A DNA stretch of 64,000 bases from Ahaetulla prasina. Lineage: Eukaryota > Chordata > Lepidosauria > Squamata > Colubridae. The stretch is taken from assembly GCF_028640845.1 (NCBI RefSeq), contig NC_080542.1, forward strand, positions 129,106,580 to 129,170,579. Reading direction: 5' to 3'. The notes under the pieces were generated by a model. That model was not told the origin of the DNA, did not search any database, and saw nothing but the letters and a program-made list of their open reading frames with translations. The translations under genes and the position numbers were made by a program. Shown here in pieces: positions 1 through 10,493 of this stretch (position 1 is its first letter; each line of letters starts with the position of its first letter).

Positions 1-262
1 CTTATGACCATTGCAGCATCCCCATGGTCATGTGATCACAATTTGGACATCTGGCAATTTGCATGTACAGTTGCAACTGTCCTGGGCTCATGTGATCACC
101 ATTTATAATCTTTCTAGCTGATTTTAGGCAAGCAAAAGTTAATGGGTGATTAATTGATTAATTGATTACCACGAACAACTGCATGATTCGCTTAACAACT
201 GTGGCAAAAAAGGTTATAAGATGGACTATAACTCATTTAACAACTTCCTTGCTTAGTGTGTT
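1..262. repeat. MITE-like interspersed repeat, family A, truncated by window edge
   Basis: AT-rich non-coding repeat with the phrases 'catgtgatcac', 'ttaacaactg' and 'cttatgacc'. The same phrases recur near 11936, 13913, 32385 and 37022, so it belongs to a dispersed family. The more complete copy at 11936-12337 starts with agtcctcaag and ends with the near-complement ctgaggact, which suggests a short non-autonomous DNA transposon. I do not know its family name. Here the left end lies outside the window. Confidence 0.6.
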
Positions 263-328
263 TATGTATGTATTTATGTATATATATGTATGTGTGTATG
301 TGTGCGCACACACACACACACATATATA
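259..328. repeat. TATG/TGTATG and CA microsatellite
   Basis: A mixed (TATG)n, (TA)n and (CA)n tract directly follows the family A repeat. Confidence 0.9.
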
Positions 329-657
329 ATAGGTAGTCAACTGTTTTGGGCAAGGAGTGAACTTCATTTATAAATGGTGCGATAAAAAGCCACTTTTCAA
401 AAAGCAGGTGAAGGACAAAATAGGTGTGGCCACAACAAATATTAAATTTAATTAAAATATGCTTAACATTGTCTGAGATTAATTAAATGCAGTTAATATG
501 ATTACTTCTTATAATACTTTCCCCCAAATCCATTTTGGTGGCAACTTTTGCATAGGTTCTGGAAGTGGCAGCCAAGCAGATGAACTGTCAGGCCTGGAAA
601 CCATACTAGATGCATGCAGAAGAGGTTTTTCTGGAACCTTGACATTAACACATATAC
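329..657. other. No recognised feature
   Basis: AT-rich sequence with no recognised gene or repeat. An ATG at 498 opens a frame that reads by chance into the LINE frame downstream, so that start is not biological. Confidence 0.5.
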
Positions 658-710
658 CAGTGATGGTGAACCTTTTAGAGACTGAGTACCCAAACAGCAA
701 CCCAAAACCC

Positions 711-2425
711 TTACAGGGGCGAGCTGAGGAATTTGGAAGTTATCTGCACGATAAAATCGTTCAGATTTGGGACGGGCTGGACACTGATTGGGTGGATCTA
801 GGCGGGATGATGCAGGCACGTCTTGAGAACATTGTTTGGGCTGAGTTTGACTCTGTGACTCCTGATGACATGGACAGGATACTGGGGAGGCTGAATGCCA
901 CCACATGTTTATTGGGCCCATGTCCCTCCTGGCTGGTACTGGCCACCCAGGAGGTTACACGAGGCTGGCTCCAGGGAATTACCAGCACTTCTCTGATGGA
1001 GGGAGTCTTCCCAGCCGCCTTGAAAGAGGCGGTGGTGAGGCCCCTCCTCAAGAAGCCTTCCCTGGACCCAGCTATTTTGGCTAATTATCGTCTGGTCTCC
1101 AACCTCCGCTTTTTGGCGAAGGTTGTTGAGAGTGTGGTGGCTTGGCAGCTCCCACAGTACCTGGAGGAAACTGTTTATCTAGACCCATGCCAGTCCGGCT
1201 TCAGGCCTGGGTACAGCACAGAGACGGCTTTGGTCACGTTGGTTGATGATCTCTGGAGGGCACGGGACAGAGGTTGCTCCTCTGTTCTTGTCCTGTTAGA
1301 TTTGTCAGCGGCTTTCGATACCATCGACCATGGTATCTTGCTGCAACGGTTGGGGGGTTTGGGAGTGGGAGGCACCGTTTTACGGTGGTTCTCCTCCTAC
1401 CTCTCCGACCGTTCGCAGACGGTGTTGACAGGAGGGCAGAGATCGACCTCTAGGCAACTCACGTGTGGGGTGCTGCAGGGGTCGATTCTCTCACCCCTCC
1501 TGTTCAACATTTATATGAAGCTGCTGGGAGAGGTCATTCGTGGTTTTGGGGTGAGTTGTCAGCTGTATGCTGACGACACTCAGCTGTACATCTCCACCCC
1601 GAACCACCCCAACGAAGCCGTCGATGTAATGACTCGGTGTCTTGAAGCCGTTCGAGTCTGGATGGGGACGAACAGGCTCCGACTCAACCCATCCAAGACG
1701 GAGTGGCTGTGGATGCCGGCGTCCCGGCACAGTCAGCTTACCTCATTGCTGACTGTGGAGGGCGAATCGTTGGCCCCCAGGGAATCGGTGTGCAATTTAG
1801 GCGTTCTCCTGGACGCAAGGCTGTCTTTAGAAGATCATTTGACAGCCGTCGCCAGGGGAACTTTTTATCAGGTCCGCATGATTCGCCAATTGCACCCTTT
1901 CCTGGACCGGGACTCGTTATGCACAGTCACTCATGCCCTCGTCACTTCCTGCCTGGATTACTGCAATGCTCTCTACATGGGGCTCCCCTTGAAGAGCATC
2001 CGGAGGCTCCAACTGGTACAGAATGCGGCCGCGCGGGGGATTGAGGGAGCTCCTCGTAGCTCCCATGTAACACCTCTCCTGCGCGGGCTGCATTGGTTGC
2101 TGGTGGTCTTCCGGGGGCACTTCAAGGTGTTGGTTATCACCTTTAAAGCGCTCCATGGCATCGGACCGGGATATTTACGGGAACGCCTGCTGCCGCCAGT
2201 TCCCTCCCATTGTCCGGTGCGTCCAGTGCGCTCTCACGGGAGGGTCTCCTTAGGGTGCCGTCAGCCAACCAATGTCGGCTGGCGACCCCCTGGGGAAGAG
2301 CGTTCTCTGTGGGGGCCCCGGCCTGTGGAATGAGCTGCCGGTGGGACTCCATCTTCTCCCTGATCTTCGGACCTTTAAACGCGAGCTCAAGACTTTCTTT
2401 TTTCACCAAGCGGGGCTGGCCTGAT
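711..2425 (+). pseudogene. L2-like ORF2 fragment: reverse transcriptase, C-terminally frameshifted
   Basis: An open frame of more than 500 codons encodes a non-LTR reverse transcriptase. Visible motifs include the palm motif LDLSAAFDTIDH (about 1290-1330), the GVLQGSILSPLLFNIY block (about 1470-1515, Leu where relatives have Pro) and the catalytic YADD at 1566-1577. The C-terminal region follows, with CNALYMGLPLKS at about 1960-2000. The frame is lost near 2235, where a small deletion shifts the conserved RVPSANQCRLATP stretch into another frame, and it shifts again near 2325. The N-terminal APE-like endonuclease is absent. The family would use RT to copy its own RNA at a nicked target, but this copy cannot. 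The frame is unusually open, which suggests a fairly young insertion. Confidence 0.8.
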
Positions 2426-2592
2426 TGACTGATTTTAATATTTGGGGATTTTAGTGGGTTTTTAACAGGGGTTTTTATCTTTTGTATTTTTTTACCTAAT
2501 AGTTTTAAGTATACAGCAGTTTAATTAGATTTTTAATTTTGTTATGGTATTTTAAATGTTTTTTTGTATTATTGTCGTTTTACTTGCTGTAC

Positions 2593-2621
2593 ACCGCCCT
2601 GAGTCTTCGGAGAAGGGCGGT
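2593..2621 (+). other. L2-like 3' UTR hairpin
   Basis: The arms accgccct and agggcggt can pair around a loop containing ttcg, just before the (AAAT)n tail. The same element is at 20871, 21660, 36417 and 41949, and in two SINEs. It is the likely RT recognition structure. That role is inferred from L2-like LINE/SINE pairs, not shown here. Confidence 0.65.
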
Positions 2622-2632
2622 ATAAAAATGTG

Positions 2633-2634
2633 AA

Positions 2635-2669
<35 letters not shown>

Positions 2670-2673
2670 ATAC
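2633..2673 (+). repeat. (AAAT)n tail of L2 copy 1
   Basis: About ten AAAT units after the L2 3' end. Confidence 0.9.
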
Positions 2674-2765
2674 AAACCCATTTATTTATTGCAAAGTGCC
2701 AACACGGCAATTTAACCTGAATAATGAGGTTTTACTACCTAAAATAACGATAAACAATGCAGTAA

Positions 2766-3262
2766 AGGTAAAAGTTTCCCTCGCACAAAAGTGCTAGTCG
2801 TTCCTGACTCTAGGGGGCAGTGCTAATCTCAGTTTCAAAGCTGAAGAGCCAGCACTGTCTGAAGACGTCTCCATGGTCATGTGGCCGGTATGACTAAATG
2901 CCAAAGGTGCAAGGAACGCTGTTACCAGTGGTGGTATTCAGCTGGTTCTATCCGGTTCAGGTGAACTGGTAGCGGCAGCTGTGGGAGGCTCCGCCCACCC
3001 AACCAGACATCATCATGTCCTGTTTTTGATGCTCTGTATGCTCATATTTGCGAACCGGTAGTGAAGGTAAGTGAATACCACCCCTGGCTATTACCTTCCC
3101 ACCAAAAGTGGTCCCTATTTTTTACTTGCATTTTTAATGAGTTTTCGAACTGCTAGGTTGGCAGAAGCTGGAACAAGTGACAGGAGCTCAAGTAACTGCT
3201 GAACTTCTGAACTTTTGATCAACAAGCTCTGCGTCTTAGCCACTGAGCCACTGCGTGCCTTC
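2766..3262 (-). mobile_element. Sauria-type SINE, split by a hAT-like MITE
   Basis: On the minus strand this reads as a tRNA-like head (near 3262), a middle block with the phrase cagcttctgccaacctagcag, and a BovB-like 3' end with gactctaggg next to the tail at 2766. This is the architecture of the squamate Sauria SINE, which is mobilised by BovB. It matches copies at 40258 and 61084. A 161-bp hAT-like element sits inside at 2926-3086. Confidence 0.85.
2926..3086. mobile_element. hAT-like MITE with 8-bp target duplication
   Basis: Terminal repeats cagtggtggtattca and tgaataccacccctg. The 8-bp duplication is gctgttac (2918-2925) and gctattac (3087-3094), with one mismatch. Removing the insert restores the SINE phrase seen at 40258 and 61084. 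Eight-bp duplications and CAGNGGTG ends fit the hAT superfamily. There is no coding capacity. Confidence 0.85.
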
Positions 3263-3394
3263 TAAACAACGCAGACTTCAGCTAAATTGTTCTAAGAAAA
3301 ATGAGATAAATGCACTTTTATGCCCCTTCATTTTTCCCTCTGCTTTTGAAATATTATGTTTAGCAACAATAAAAAAGAAAAACGTTTATAATAT

Positions 3395-3618
3395 CATTTC
3401 TCTTTCTCTTCCCCTCTTTCTCCCTTCCCTCTTTCCCTCCCTCTCTCTTTCTCCCTCTCTGACTTTCTCTTTCTTTCTCTTTATTTCTTTCTCTCTTTCC
3501 CTCCCCCTCTGACTCCCTCTTTCTTTCTCTCCCCCACTCTTTTTCTCTCTCTTCCTCCCCTCTCTCTTTCCCTCCTCTCTCTCTTTATTTCTCTCTGTGT
3601 GTCCTATCTATCTATCTA

Positions 3619-3674
<56 letters not shown>

Positions 3675-3680
3675 TCTATC
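3395..3680. repeat. CT-rich tract and GTCT/TATC microsatellite, unit 1
   Basis: A pyrimidine-only stretch from about 3395, then (TATC)n and (TGTC)n up to 3680. Confidence 0.9.
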
Positions 3681-4274
3681 AATCCATGCTGTCTGTCCAG
3701 CTTCACATGTTGTGTGAATCCAACTACTTGGGCTTTGGAGGGGGAGTGGAGGTTGGCAGGTAAAGCCAAATGATAGAGATCAACACAAAATAAGGCAACT
3801 CCAACCTGGATCCTGTCAGGGAGACCCTCCTTCCCTCTTCGTCTCTCCTCCTGTAGTGGGGGCCCAGGCAGCCTGAGCACAGTTCCCTCCTTGGAGCTAA
3901 CCAGCAAGCAAACAAATGTGGCCCTCTGGTTGGGAGGCGGCAGAGTGGAGCCCCACCTCTGGCCAGTGAGAGCTGAGCAGTCAGGGCATGCACCTTCCCC
4001 GCCACCACTGCGGTGCTTGCTGGGAGGGGCACGTGAGCTTAATGTTTGGGTAGGGCCGCTTAGTGGGGAGACCCCGCCCCATTTGGTTCACTTCAGCGTG
4101 GGATGGGATGCAGAACGCAGCAGGGCTGTCAGTCCTGAAGGTGGGAACCCAGAAGGTAGAGGAAATCCATGCCTCTCAGTGTTCAGCCCTCAAAAACTCC
4201 TTTGGGATGACCTTTTCTGCTTTTGAAACACTACGTTTAGCAACAATAAAAAAGAAAAACTTCTGTAATATCAT

Positions 4275-4462
4275 TTCTCTTTCCTTCCCTCTCTCTCTTT
4301 CTCTTTCTCCCTCTCTGACTTTCTCTTTCTTTCTCTTTATTTCTTTCTCTCTTTCCCTCCCCCTCTGACTCCCTCTTTCTTTCTCTCCCCCACTCTTTTT
4401 CTCTCTCTTCCTCCCCCCTCTCTTTCCCTCCTCTCTCTCTTTATTTCTCTCTGTTTGTCCTC

Positions 4463-4540
<78 letters not shown>
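4275..4540. repeat. CT-rich tract and TATC microsatellite, unit 2
   Basis: Same position in the second unit, but here the GTCT block is replaced by a longer uninterrupted (TATC)n at about 4463-4540. The tetranucleotide has therefore changed since the duplication. Confidence 0.9.
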
Positions 4541-5256
4541 AATCCATGCTGTCTGTCCAGCTTCACATGTTGTGTGAATCCAACTACTTGGGCTTTGGAG
4601 GGGGAGTGGAGGTTGGCAGGTAAAGCCAAATGATAGAGATCAACACAAAATAAGGCAACTCCAACCTGGATCCTGTCAGGGAGACCCTCCTTCCCTCTTC
4701 GTCTCTCCTCCTGTAGTGGGGGCCCAGGCAGCCTGAGCACAGTTCCCTCCTTGGAGCTAACCAGCAAGCAAACAAACGTGGCCCTCTGGTTGGGAGGCGG
4801 CAGAGTGGAGCCCCACCTCTGGCTAGTGAGAGCTGAGCAGTCAGGGCATGCACCTTCCCCGCCACCACTGCGGTGCTTGCTGGGAGGGGCACGTGAGCTT
4901 AATGTTTGGGTAGGGCCGCTTAGTGGGGAGACCCCGCCCCATTTGGTTCACTTCAGCGTGGGATGGGATGCAGAACGCAGCAGGGCTGTCAGTCCTGAAG
5001 GTGGGAACCCAGAAGGTAGAGGAAATCCATGCCTCTCAGTGTTCAGCCCTCAAAAACTCCTTTGGGATGACTTTTTCTGCTTTTGAAACACTACGTTTAG
5101 CAACAATAAAAAAGAAAAACTTCTGTAATATCATTTCTCTTTCCTTCCCTCTCTCTCTTTCTCTCCCTCTCGTTCCCTCTCCCCTCTCTCTGTTTCTCTA
5201 TCTTCCTTTCCCTCCCTTTCTCTCTGTCTCCCTCTGTTTCTCTCTCTCTCCACCCC

Positions 5257-6921
5257 CATGGGGGGGGGGAAGAAACCCCTGAGCTGGTGCTAGGTGGTGG
5301 GAATGACGGTCCGAGGGCTGACCAGCCCAGGAGCAGCACACTCATTCTCAGCTGGCTGGTGGGGAGGTGGGATATCCCAACACAGCTTTGCAAGAAAAGA
5401 AACTGCTTTTTTTTTGCCAAGCCGAGCTGACACAGGGTTGCATTGTGACTCCGCGTTGTAATGGGCTTCAGGAGGAGGACAGGACTCCGTCTCCCCCATT
5501 GTGAAGCACACAAGTGAAAAAGTGGAGAAACACGATTGGAGTTGGGCTGGGGTGACTGTGTGTGTGCCCACAGAAAGGGCTCTGTGGGCCTAATCTTGTA
5601 TGTGTGCCGTAGGTTTGTCATCACAGACATATACCAAAACTTTTTCAAATTATGAAGCTGAGCTTTGTTTTTTTGTTCATTTCTGGCATTTCATTAGACT
5701 TCTAATTTTTCATTCCTTCCAAACCAGTGGAATGTTATAAATACATTTTGCACAGAGACACAGGACTGTCTGAGAAGGAGATTTTTGAGGATAGGACAGA
5801 ACAGGTTTAAATTTGATATGCAAGAGAAAATTGAGAAAAGAATGTTCAGATTAAAAATGGCCCAGAATTGACTGGAGTTCTAGAAATAAACATTGTACAA
5901 AAAAATTCCCAAGGGAATTTTGGGCCATGAATTGGGATTTAAAGATTGCTTTTTTTCTAAGTTCCTGTCTCTCCCGTGTCCTGAATTCTTAGCAGAGCTA
6001 TTTTTAGATTTGTTATGAAAACTACACTTTGCTGGCTTAACTACCTTGTTTATTATCTTAAGATTCCAGATACTGAAAAATGTTGATGAGACAGAAATTT
6101 GTTGCCTCTTTCTGGCCTTTTTAGTTACTGCTCTCCATATTACACAGTTAATTCTGCATTTTTGAATTGTCCAATCTTGCTATCTGCATTTAATGCCACT
6201 AAAAATATCAATGAAAACTAACTAAGTCCAATTTAGTCTAAGAGTGCTTCCAGATGGGACAGTTCCTAGATATAAGCTGTTGAAAGAGATACCCCTGGTG
6301 TTTCCTCCCAAACAAAATTTGGCGAGAAAAAGAAAGTCTGAAAAAGTGGAAAGCTTTGCTTATTAAAGCCATCATAAACATTTTCCTACCTCCACAAAAT
6401 ACTGTCTGTGAAGCAACTGCCTAGAAAATGCCTTGGCTTCTAGTAAGCAAACAGGCAGATTGGTTACTTCAATCAGCAAGCCCATTTAAGGAACCTGTGA
6501 AGGAGCTTGGCCATAAAGTTTCATCAGCAGAACTCTGATTCCTACTAAGAAGTTCATTCCTCATGAACAGGCTGGCGGGAGCTCTTTCTCTTTCTTGGAT
6601 TAATGACAAAAGCAACCAAGAAGGCCATTAGAGCCAAGGCATTCTTTCCCCTCTGGGAAACTAGAAATTAACTTGGACTTCACACTGGTAGTTCAACCAA
6701 TCTGTGTATTTACTCATCTCCTATTCCTGCCCCCTGTTCTCCCAATGGGAAAGCTAAGGGGAGCATATTTTTGTCTGAGACATTCTTTCATTCCAAAAAT
6801 AGCATTTAACTGCTTTGTTTTAATAGAGGCTGGAAGAACATTGTTGAACTTCCTGTTCTAATTTCTTTCTCTTAAACTTTCCTTCTTGATTTGTACTGTA
6901 CCTGTTCAGATGGTATTGGCT
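5257..6921. other. No recognised gene or repeat
   Basis: After the CT tract and a short G run at 5261-5269 there is about 1.6 kb of apparently single-copy sequence without long frames that look like protein. I could not identify it. Confidence 0.5.
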
Positions 6922-7106
6922 CAGGTGGTATTCAGCAGGTTCTGACCAATTCTGGAGAACCGGTAGCAGAAATTTTGAGTAGTTCAGAGAACCGTAAATA
7001 CCACCTCTGACTGTCTCCGCCCCTAAGTCACACCCACCAAGCTGTGCCATGCCCACCAAGCCATATCCACAGAACTGGTAGTAAAAAAAATTGAATCCCA
7101 CCACTG
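6922..7106. mobile_element. hAT-like MITE with 8-bp target duplication
   Basis: Starts caggtggtattcagcaggttc and ends gaatcccaccactg. The flanks are tattggct (6914-6921) and cattggct (7107-7114), an 8-bp duplication with one mismatch. The interior has the phrases gagaaccggtag and catgcccacc shared with copies near 24045 and 55500. Confidence 0.85.
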
Positions 7107-7429
7107 CATTGGCTAATTTGTTCTGTTGGGAGGATGCAGTATGAAAATGTGAGAGTGAGATCTGTGAATGCCATTTACTTTGTTGTGATGTCATGAAAGC
7201 TTGATCAGAATAACAGTTGGAAGAGACCTTCGAGTCTTCTAGTCAAATGATAAATGTTTGTTCAATATTTTATTAAAAACCTCCAGTGATGAAGCACCCA
7301 CAACTTCTGAAGGCAAAAGTAAAAAATAACAAAAAAAAAGCTTCTTCCAACATGTTAAAAACAAGAAAAAAGTCAAGGAAACAATTGGCCCATTGCTGGG
7401 AGAAAGTGGCAAAAAGGTGACAAGCAACA

Positions 7430-9059
7430 GGGAGAAAGCAGATCTACTTAACTAATTTTTTGCATCTGTCTTTACACAAAAGGCAAAAACAATCCAACCT
7501 ATCAAAAACAGCACCACAAAAAACAGATTAGGAATACAAGTTAAAATAGGAGAAAAAATGGTAAGTGAACATCTGTCTACCCTAGACAAGTTCAAATCAC
7601 CAGGACAGGATGGATTACACCCCAAGATTCTGAAGGAACTGGCAGATGAGATCTCAGAACCACTGGACTATGTCTTTCAAAGATCCTGGAGTACAGGGGA
7701 GCTGCCAGAGGACTGGAAAAGAGCTGATGTAGTTCCCATCTTCAAAAAAGGGAAAAAAAACAGATCCAGGAAACTACAGATCTATCAGCCTAACCTCAAT
7801 ACCAGGGAAGATTATGAAAAAGATAATCAAGCAACAAATCATTGAATACCTAGAAGCAAATAAAGTAATAACCAAAAGCCAACATGGGTTTGTCAAAAGC
7901 AGATCATGCCAGACCAATCTTATTGCATTCTTTGACAAAGTGACAAAATTAGTGGACCAGAAGAATGCTGTCGATATAATTTACTTGGACTTCAGTAAAG
8001 CATTTGATAAAGTAGACCATAATCTACTGCTAAATAAAGTAGAAAAACATGGGTTAGACCACCAGATGGTTTTGTAACTGGCTGACCAACTGCACTCAAC
8101 GTGTAGTCCTCAATGGAACTACATCCACTGGATGTAGTGGGGTACTCCACTGCATCCAAGTATGCAGTGGAGTACCCCAAGGCTCTGTTTTAGGCCCAGT
8201 ACTCTTCAACATCTTCATCAATGACTTGGACAAGGGGATAGATGGGGAACTCATCAAATTGGCAGATGACACCAAGCTGGCAGGAATAGCCAACACTCCA
8301 GAAGATAGGCTCAAGATACAGAAAGATCTTGACAGACTTTGACATTGGGCGATATTGAACAAAATGAAATTCAACAGTGAAAAAAGTAAGGTAGGCAAAA
8401 ATACAAAAAACAAAATGCACAGGTACCATATATGTGGTACCTTGCTCAATAGTAGTAACCGTGAGAGGGATCTTGGAGTCCTAGTGGACAACCATTTAGA
8501 TATGAGCCAGCAGTGTGCAGCAGCTGCCAAAAAAGCCAACACAGTTTTGGGCTGCATAAACAGAGGAATAGAATCAAGAACACGTCAAGTGTTAATACCA
8601 CTTTATAATGCCTTGGTAAGGCCCCACTTGGAATATTGCATTCAGTTTTGGTTGCCCCGATGTAAAAAAGATGCTGAGACTCTAGAAAGAGTGCAGAGAA
8701 GAGCAACAAAGATGATTAGGGGACTGGAGGCTAAAACATATGAAGAATGGTTGCAGGAACTGGGTATGTCTAGTTTAATGAAAAGAAGGACTAGGGGAGA
8801 CATGATAGCTGTGTTCCAATATCTCAGGGGCTGCCACAAAGAAGAGGGAGTTGGGCTGTTCTCCAAAGCACCTGAGGGTAGGACAAGAAGCAATGGGTGG
8901 AAACTGATCAAGAAGAGAAGCAACTTAAAACTAAGGAGAAATTTCCTGACAGTTAGAACAATTAACCAGTGGAACAACTTGCCTGCAGAAGTTGTGAATG
9001 CTCCAACACTGGAAATTTTTAAGAAAATTTTGGATAACTATTTGTTTGAAATGGTGTAG
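7430..9059 (+). pseudogene. CR1 reverse transcriptase, several frameshifts
   Basis: The RT of a CR1 LINE is broken into at least three frames. Visible pieces are SPGQDGLHPKILKELADEIS (about 7597-7656), HGFVKSRSC and the palm motif [13 protein letters not shown] (about 7880-8025), [21 protein letters not shown] (about 8169-8232), [11 protein letters not shown], and a long intact C-terminal frame at 8355-9059 (KDLGVLVD-like to NNLPAEVV). The catalytic motif reads LADD in place of the common FADD. Breaks occur near 7810 and near 8070, and an inverted microduplication sits at 8138-8179. It is not functional. Confidence 0.85.
8138..8179. repeat. Perfect 18-bp inverted repeat inside the CR1 RT
   Basis: tggggtactccactgcat (8138-8155) is the exact complement of atgcagtggagtacccca (8162-8179), with a 6-bp spacer. 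The sister CR1 at 10644-11642 lacks the left arm, so it arose in this copy. Confidence 0.9.
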
Positions 9060-9116
9060 GGTTTCCTGCCAGGGTAGGAGGTTGGACTAGAAGACCGCCA
9101 AGGTCCCTTCCAACTC

Positions 9117-9278
9117 TGTTGTTGTTGTTGTTGTTGCTGCTGCTGCTGCTATTCTTCTTCTTCTTCTTCTTCTTCTTCTTCTTCTTCTTCTTCTTCTTCT
9201 TCTTCTTCTTCTTCTTCTTCTTCTTCTTCTTCTTCTTCCTCCTCCTCCTCCTCCTCCTCCTCCTCCTCCTCCTCCTCC
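9117..9278. repeat. (TTG)n (CTG)n (TTC)n (TCC)n compound microsatellite
   Basis: The tract follows directly on the CR1 3' end and separates it from the second half of the host CR1. The CR1 tail probably seeded it. Confidence 0.95.
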
Positions 9279-9582
9279 ACTGGTTAATTGTTCTCACTGT
9301 CAGTAATTTTTTTCTTAGTTCTAGATTGATTCTCTTCTTGATTTGTTTCCATCTATTATTCTGCCTTCAGATGCTTTGGAGAATAGGTTGACCCTCTATA
9401 AAACTGTTAGCATGAAGTTTTCCCTAGTTCTTCTTTTCAGTAGACTGGACCTATTCAGTTCCTGCAACTGTTCTTAATACGTTTTAGCCTGCAGTTCCTT
9501 AATCATCTTTGTTGCTCTTCCCTGTACTTTTTCTAGAGTCTCAACATTTTTTAATATCCATGGTGACCACTCTACATCTTGG

Positions 9583-10084
9583 AAAATCAATGTTAATGCA
9601 GATTTGAAGATTCACATAAAATCCTTAAATACTTAAGTGCTCCATGTAAGTTTCATGGAACACTTTCTTAATTAAAAATATGTAATTCTAACAGACAAAT
9701 TGATTGTAAATATGCAGAGATATGTTCCCAACTGATTCGGAATACATCAGATTAGGGAAGTCTTTTAATTCATATTGAAAAGTTTCAGAAAATTGGAAAT
9801 CAAAATGAGTTGCCTAGCAATATTCCTGCAGGGAGAAAAGGAGATGATCTTGATGGAAATATGCAGGAACTATTCCCGAGACAAAAGGGGATTAAATGCT
9901 TTTTGAGTTCAGAACAGCAAGATAATATTTAAGAGCAGTTCAAGTTCCTTGCTAATTTACTGAAGTGTAAGAAAGAGGAGGAGGAGGTACAGCAACACAG
10001 TCAGATTTGCAAGCTATTCTCAATAAAAGTCTTTGGAGATTCTCAGTCATCTGGATCATGCTTGCCCAAAAGATGCTTCCCCCC
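9583..10084. other. No recognised feature
   Basis: AT-rich single-copy-looking sequence without recognisable genes or repeats. Confidence 0.5.
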
Positions 10085-10250
10085 CCAGCTCTTCTCTTCA
10101 AAAGGCAACTGGACTTTCTTTGATTTTCCTTGAAGACATTTTGCTTCTCATCCAAGAAGTTTCTTCAGTTCACTGAAGACGCTTCTTGGTTGAGAGCAAA
10201 ATGTCTTAAGGAAAAACAAAGAAGATCCAGTTGCCTTTTGAAGAAAAGAA
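10085..10250. repeat. Palindromic MITE-like repeat
   Basis: Left arm cttcaaaaggcaactgg (10097-10113) and right arm ccagttgccttttgaag (10227-10243) are perfect complements. The intervening cattttgcttctcatccaag and gagcaaaatg also pair. The whole can fold as a long interrupted hairpin. 'cattttgcttctcatccaagaag' is a phrase I recall from vertebrate interspersed repeats, but I cannot name the family. Confidence 0.6.
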
Positions 10251-10493
10251 AAAAGCATCTTTGGGGTTCTCAGTTAAAAAAGAAGTAATATTAAACTTCC
10301 TTTTGATTTCTTGGTCTTCATAACTTTCCAATTGTTATTTCTATTCCATCCTGTGTATTGCAGAATCATATGTAATTATTGATCTACCCAGAGATACCAA
10401 GTATTGTATCTTTTCATCACTGGCAGTTTTTAATAAAATATTGAACAAACATTTGTCCATGTGATAAGATTTAGATTCGATAGCATTCATTAG

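Larger units (their letters stand above)
711..2673 (+). mobile_element. L2-like non-LTR retrotransposon, 5'-truncated (L2 copy 1)
   Basis: The element starts in the linker before the RT domain, runs through RT, the C-terminal region, a 3' UTR with the hairpin at 2593-2621, and an (AAAT)n tail. The endonuclease half is missing, which is usual 5' truncation by target-primed reverse transcription. It is flanked by a 6-bp target duplication 'aaaccc'. Comparison with copies at 17824, 34996 and 41312 confirms a single family. Confidence 0.85.
658..2765 (+). mobile_element. hAT-like DNA transposon relic split by an L2-like LINE
   Basis: The left part, 658-710, starts with cagtgatggtgaaccttt, a hAT (Charlie)-type terminus. 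The sequence resumes after the LINE at 2680 and continues to about 2765. The two halves join naturally at 'aaaccc', which is present on both sides (705-710 and 2674-2679) and is the LINE's target duplication. The right terminal repeat is not clear. Family placement rests on the CAGTGATGG start, shared with the complete copy at 37327-37769. Confidence 0.55.
3340..5256. repeat. Tandem array of an about 870-bp unit, 2.2 copies
   Basis: Unit 1 is 3340-4216, unit 2 is 4217-5076, and a partial third starts at 5077. Each starts with ctgcttttgaaa, then a pyrimidine-rich CT tract, then a GTCT/TATC tract, then about 550 bp of unique GC-richer sequence. The unique parts of units 1 and 2 differ at only a few positions (for example aaatgtggcc against aaacgtggcc), so the duplication is recent. 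No coding function is recognised. Open frames in it are not conserved protein. Confidence 0.9.
7319..9117 (+). mobile_element. CR1 LINE, 5'-truncated
   Basis: RT-containing portion and 3' UTR of a CR1 LINE. It closes with the typical CR1 3' end gttggactagaagac near 9080-9097 and then a trinucleotide microsatellite. It starts before the RT domain, so the endonuclease is missing. It lies inside the minus-strand CR1 described at 7207. Confidence 0.85.
7207..9582 (-). mobile_element. CR1 LINE 3' fragment, split by a plus-strand CR1
   Basis: 7207-7318 is the terminal 3' part of a minus-strand CR1 (gaataacagttggaag onward, compare 10515). 9279-9582 is the adjoining upstream part, encoding minus-strand CR1 C-terminal sequence. 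The left piece stops at ctgaaggcaa and the right begins at actggttaattg, which are nearly adjacent in the intact copy at 10494. They are therefore one element opened by the CR1 at 7319-9117. Confidence 0.75.

Noticed and set aside
498..710. In-frame methionine start upstream of the L2 RT frame
   Set aside because: The first 213 bases belong to flanking DNA and the hAT-like host; the frame continues by chance. It is not a chimeric gene.
3340..5256. CRISPR-like array
   Set aside because: Units are about 870 bp with no short direct repeats and spacers, and the genome is vertebrate.
3668..5648. Repeated 79-, 102- and 111-codon frames
   Set aside because: They recur only because the DNA is tandemly duplicated; no domain, splice pattern or codon bias supports a gene.
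9019..9391. Poly-Lys/Arg and poly-Phe/Leu reading frames
   Set aside because: They are translations of the trinucleotide microsatellite.
7207..9582. Twin-priming inversion of a single CR1
   Set aside because: The inverted left piece is the CR1 3' end, not an internal segment, and it continues at 9279, so two elements fit better.
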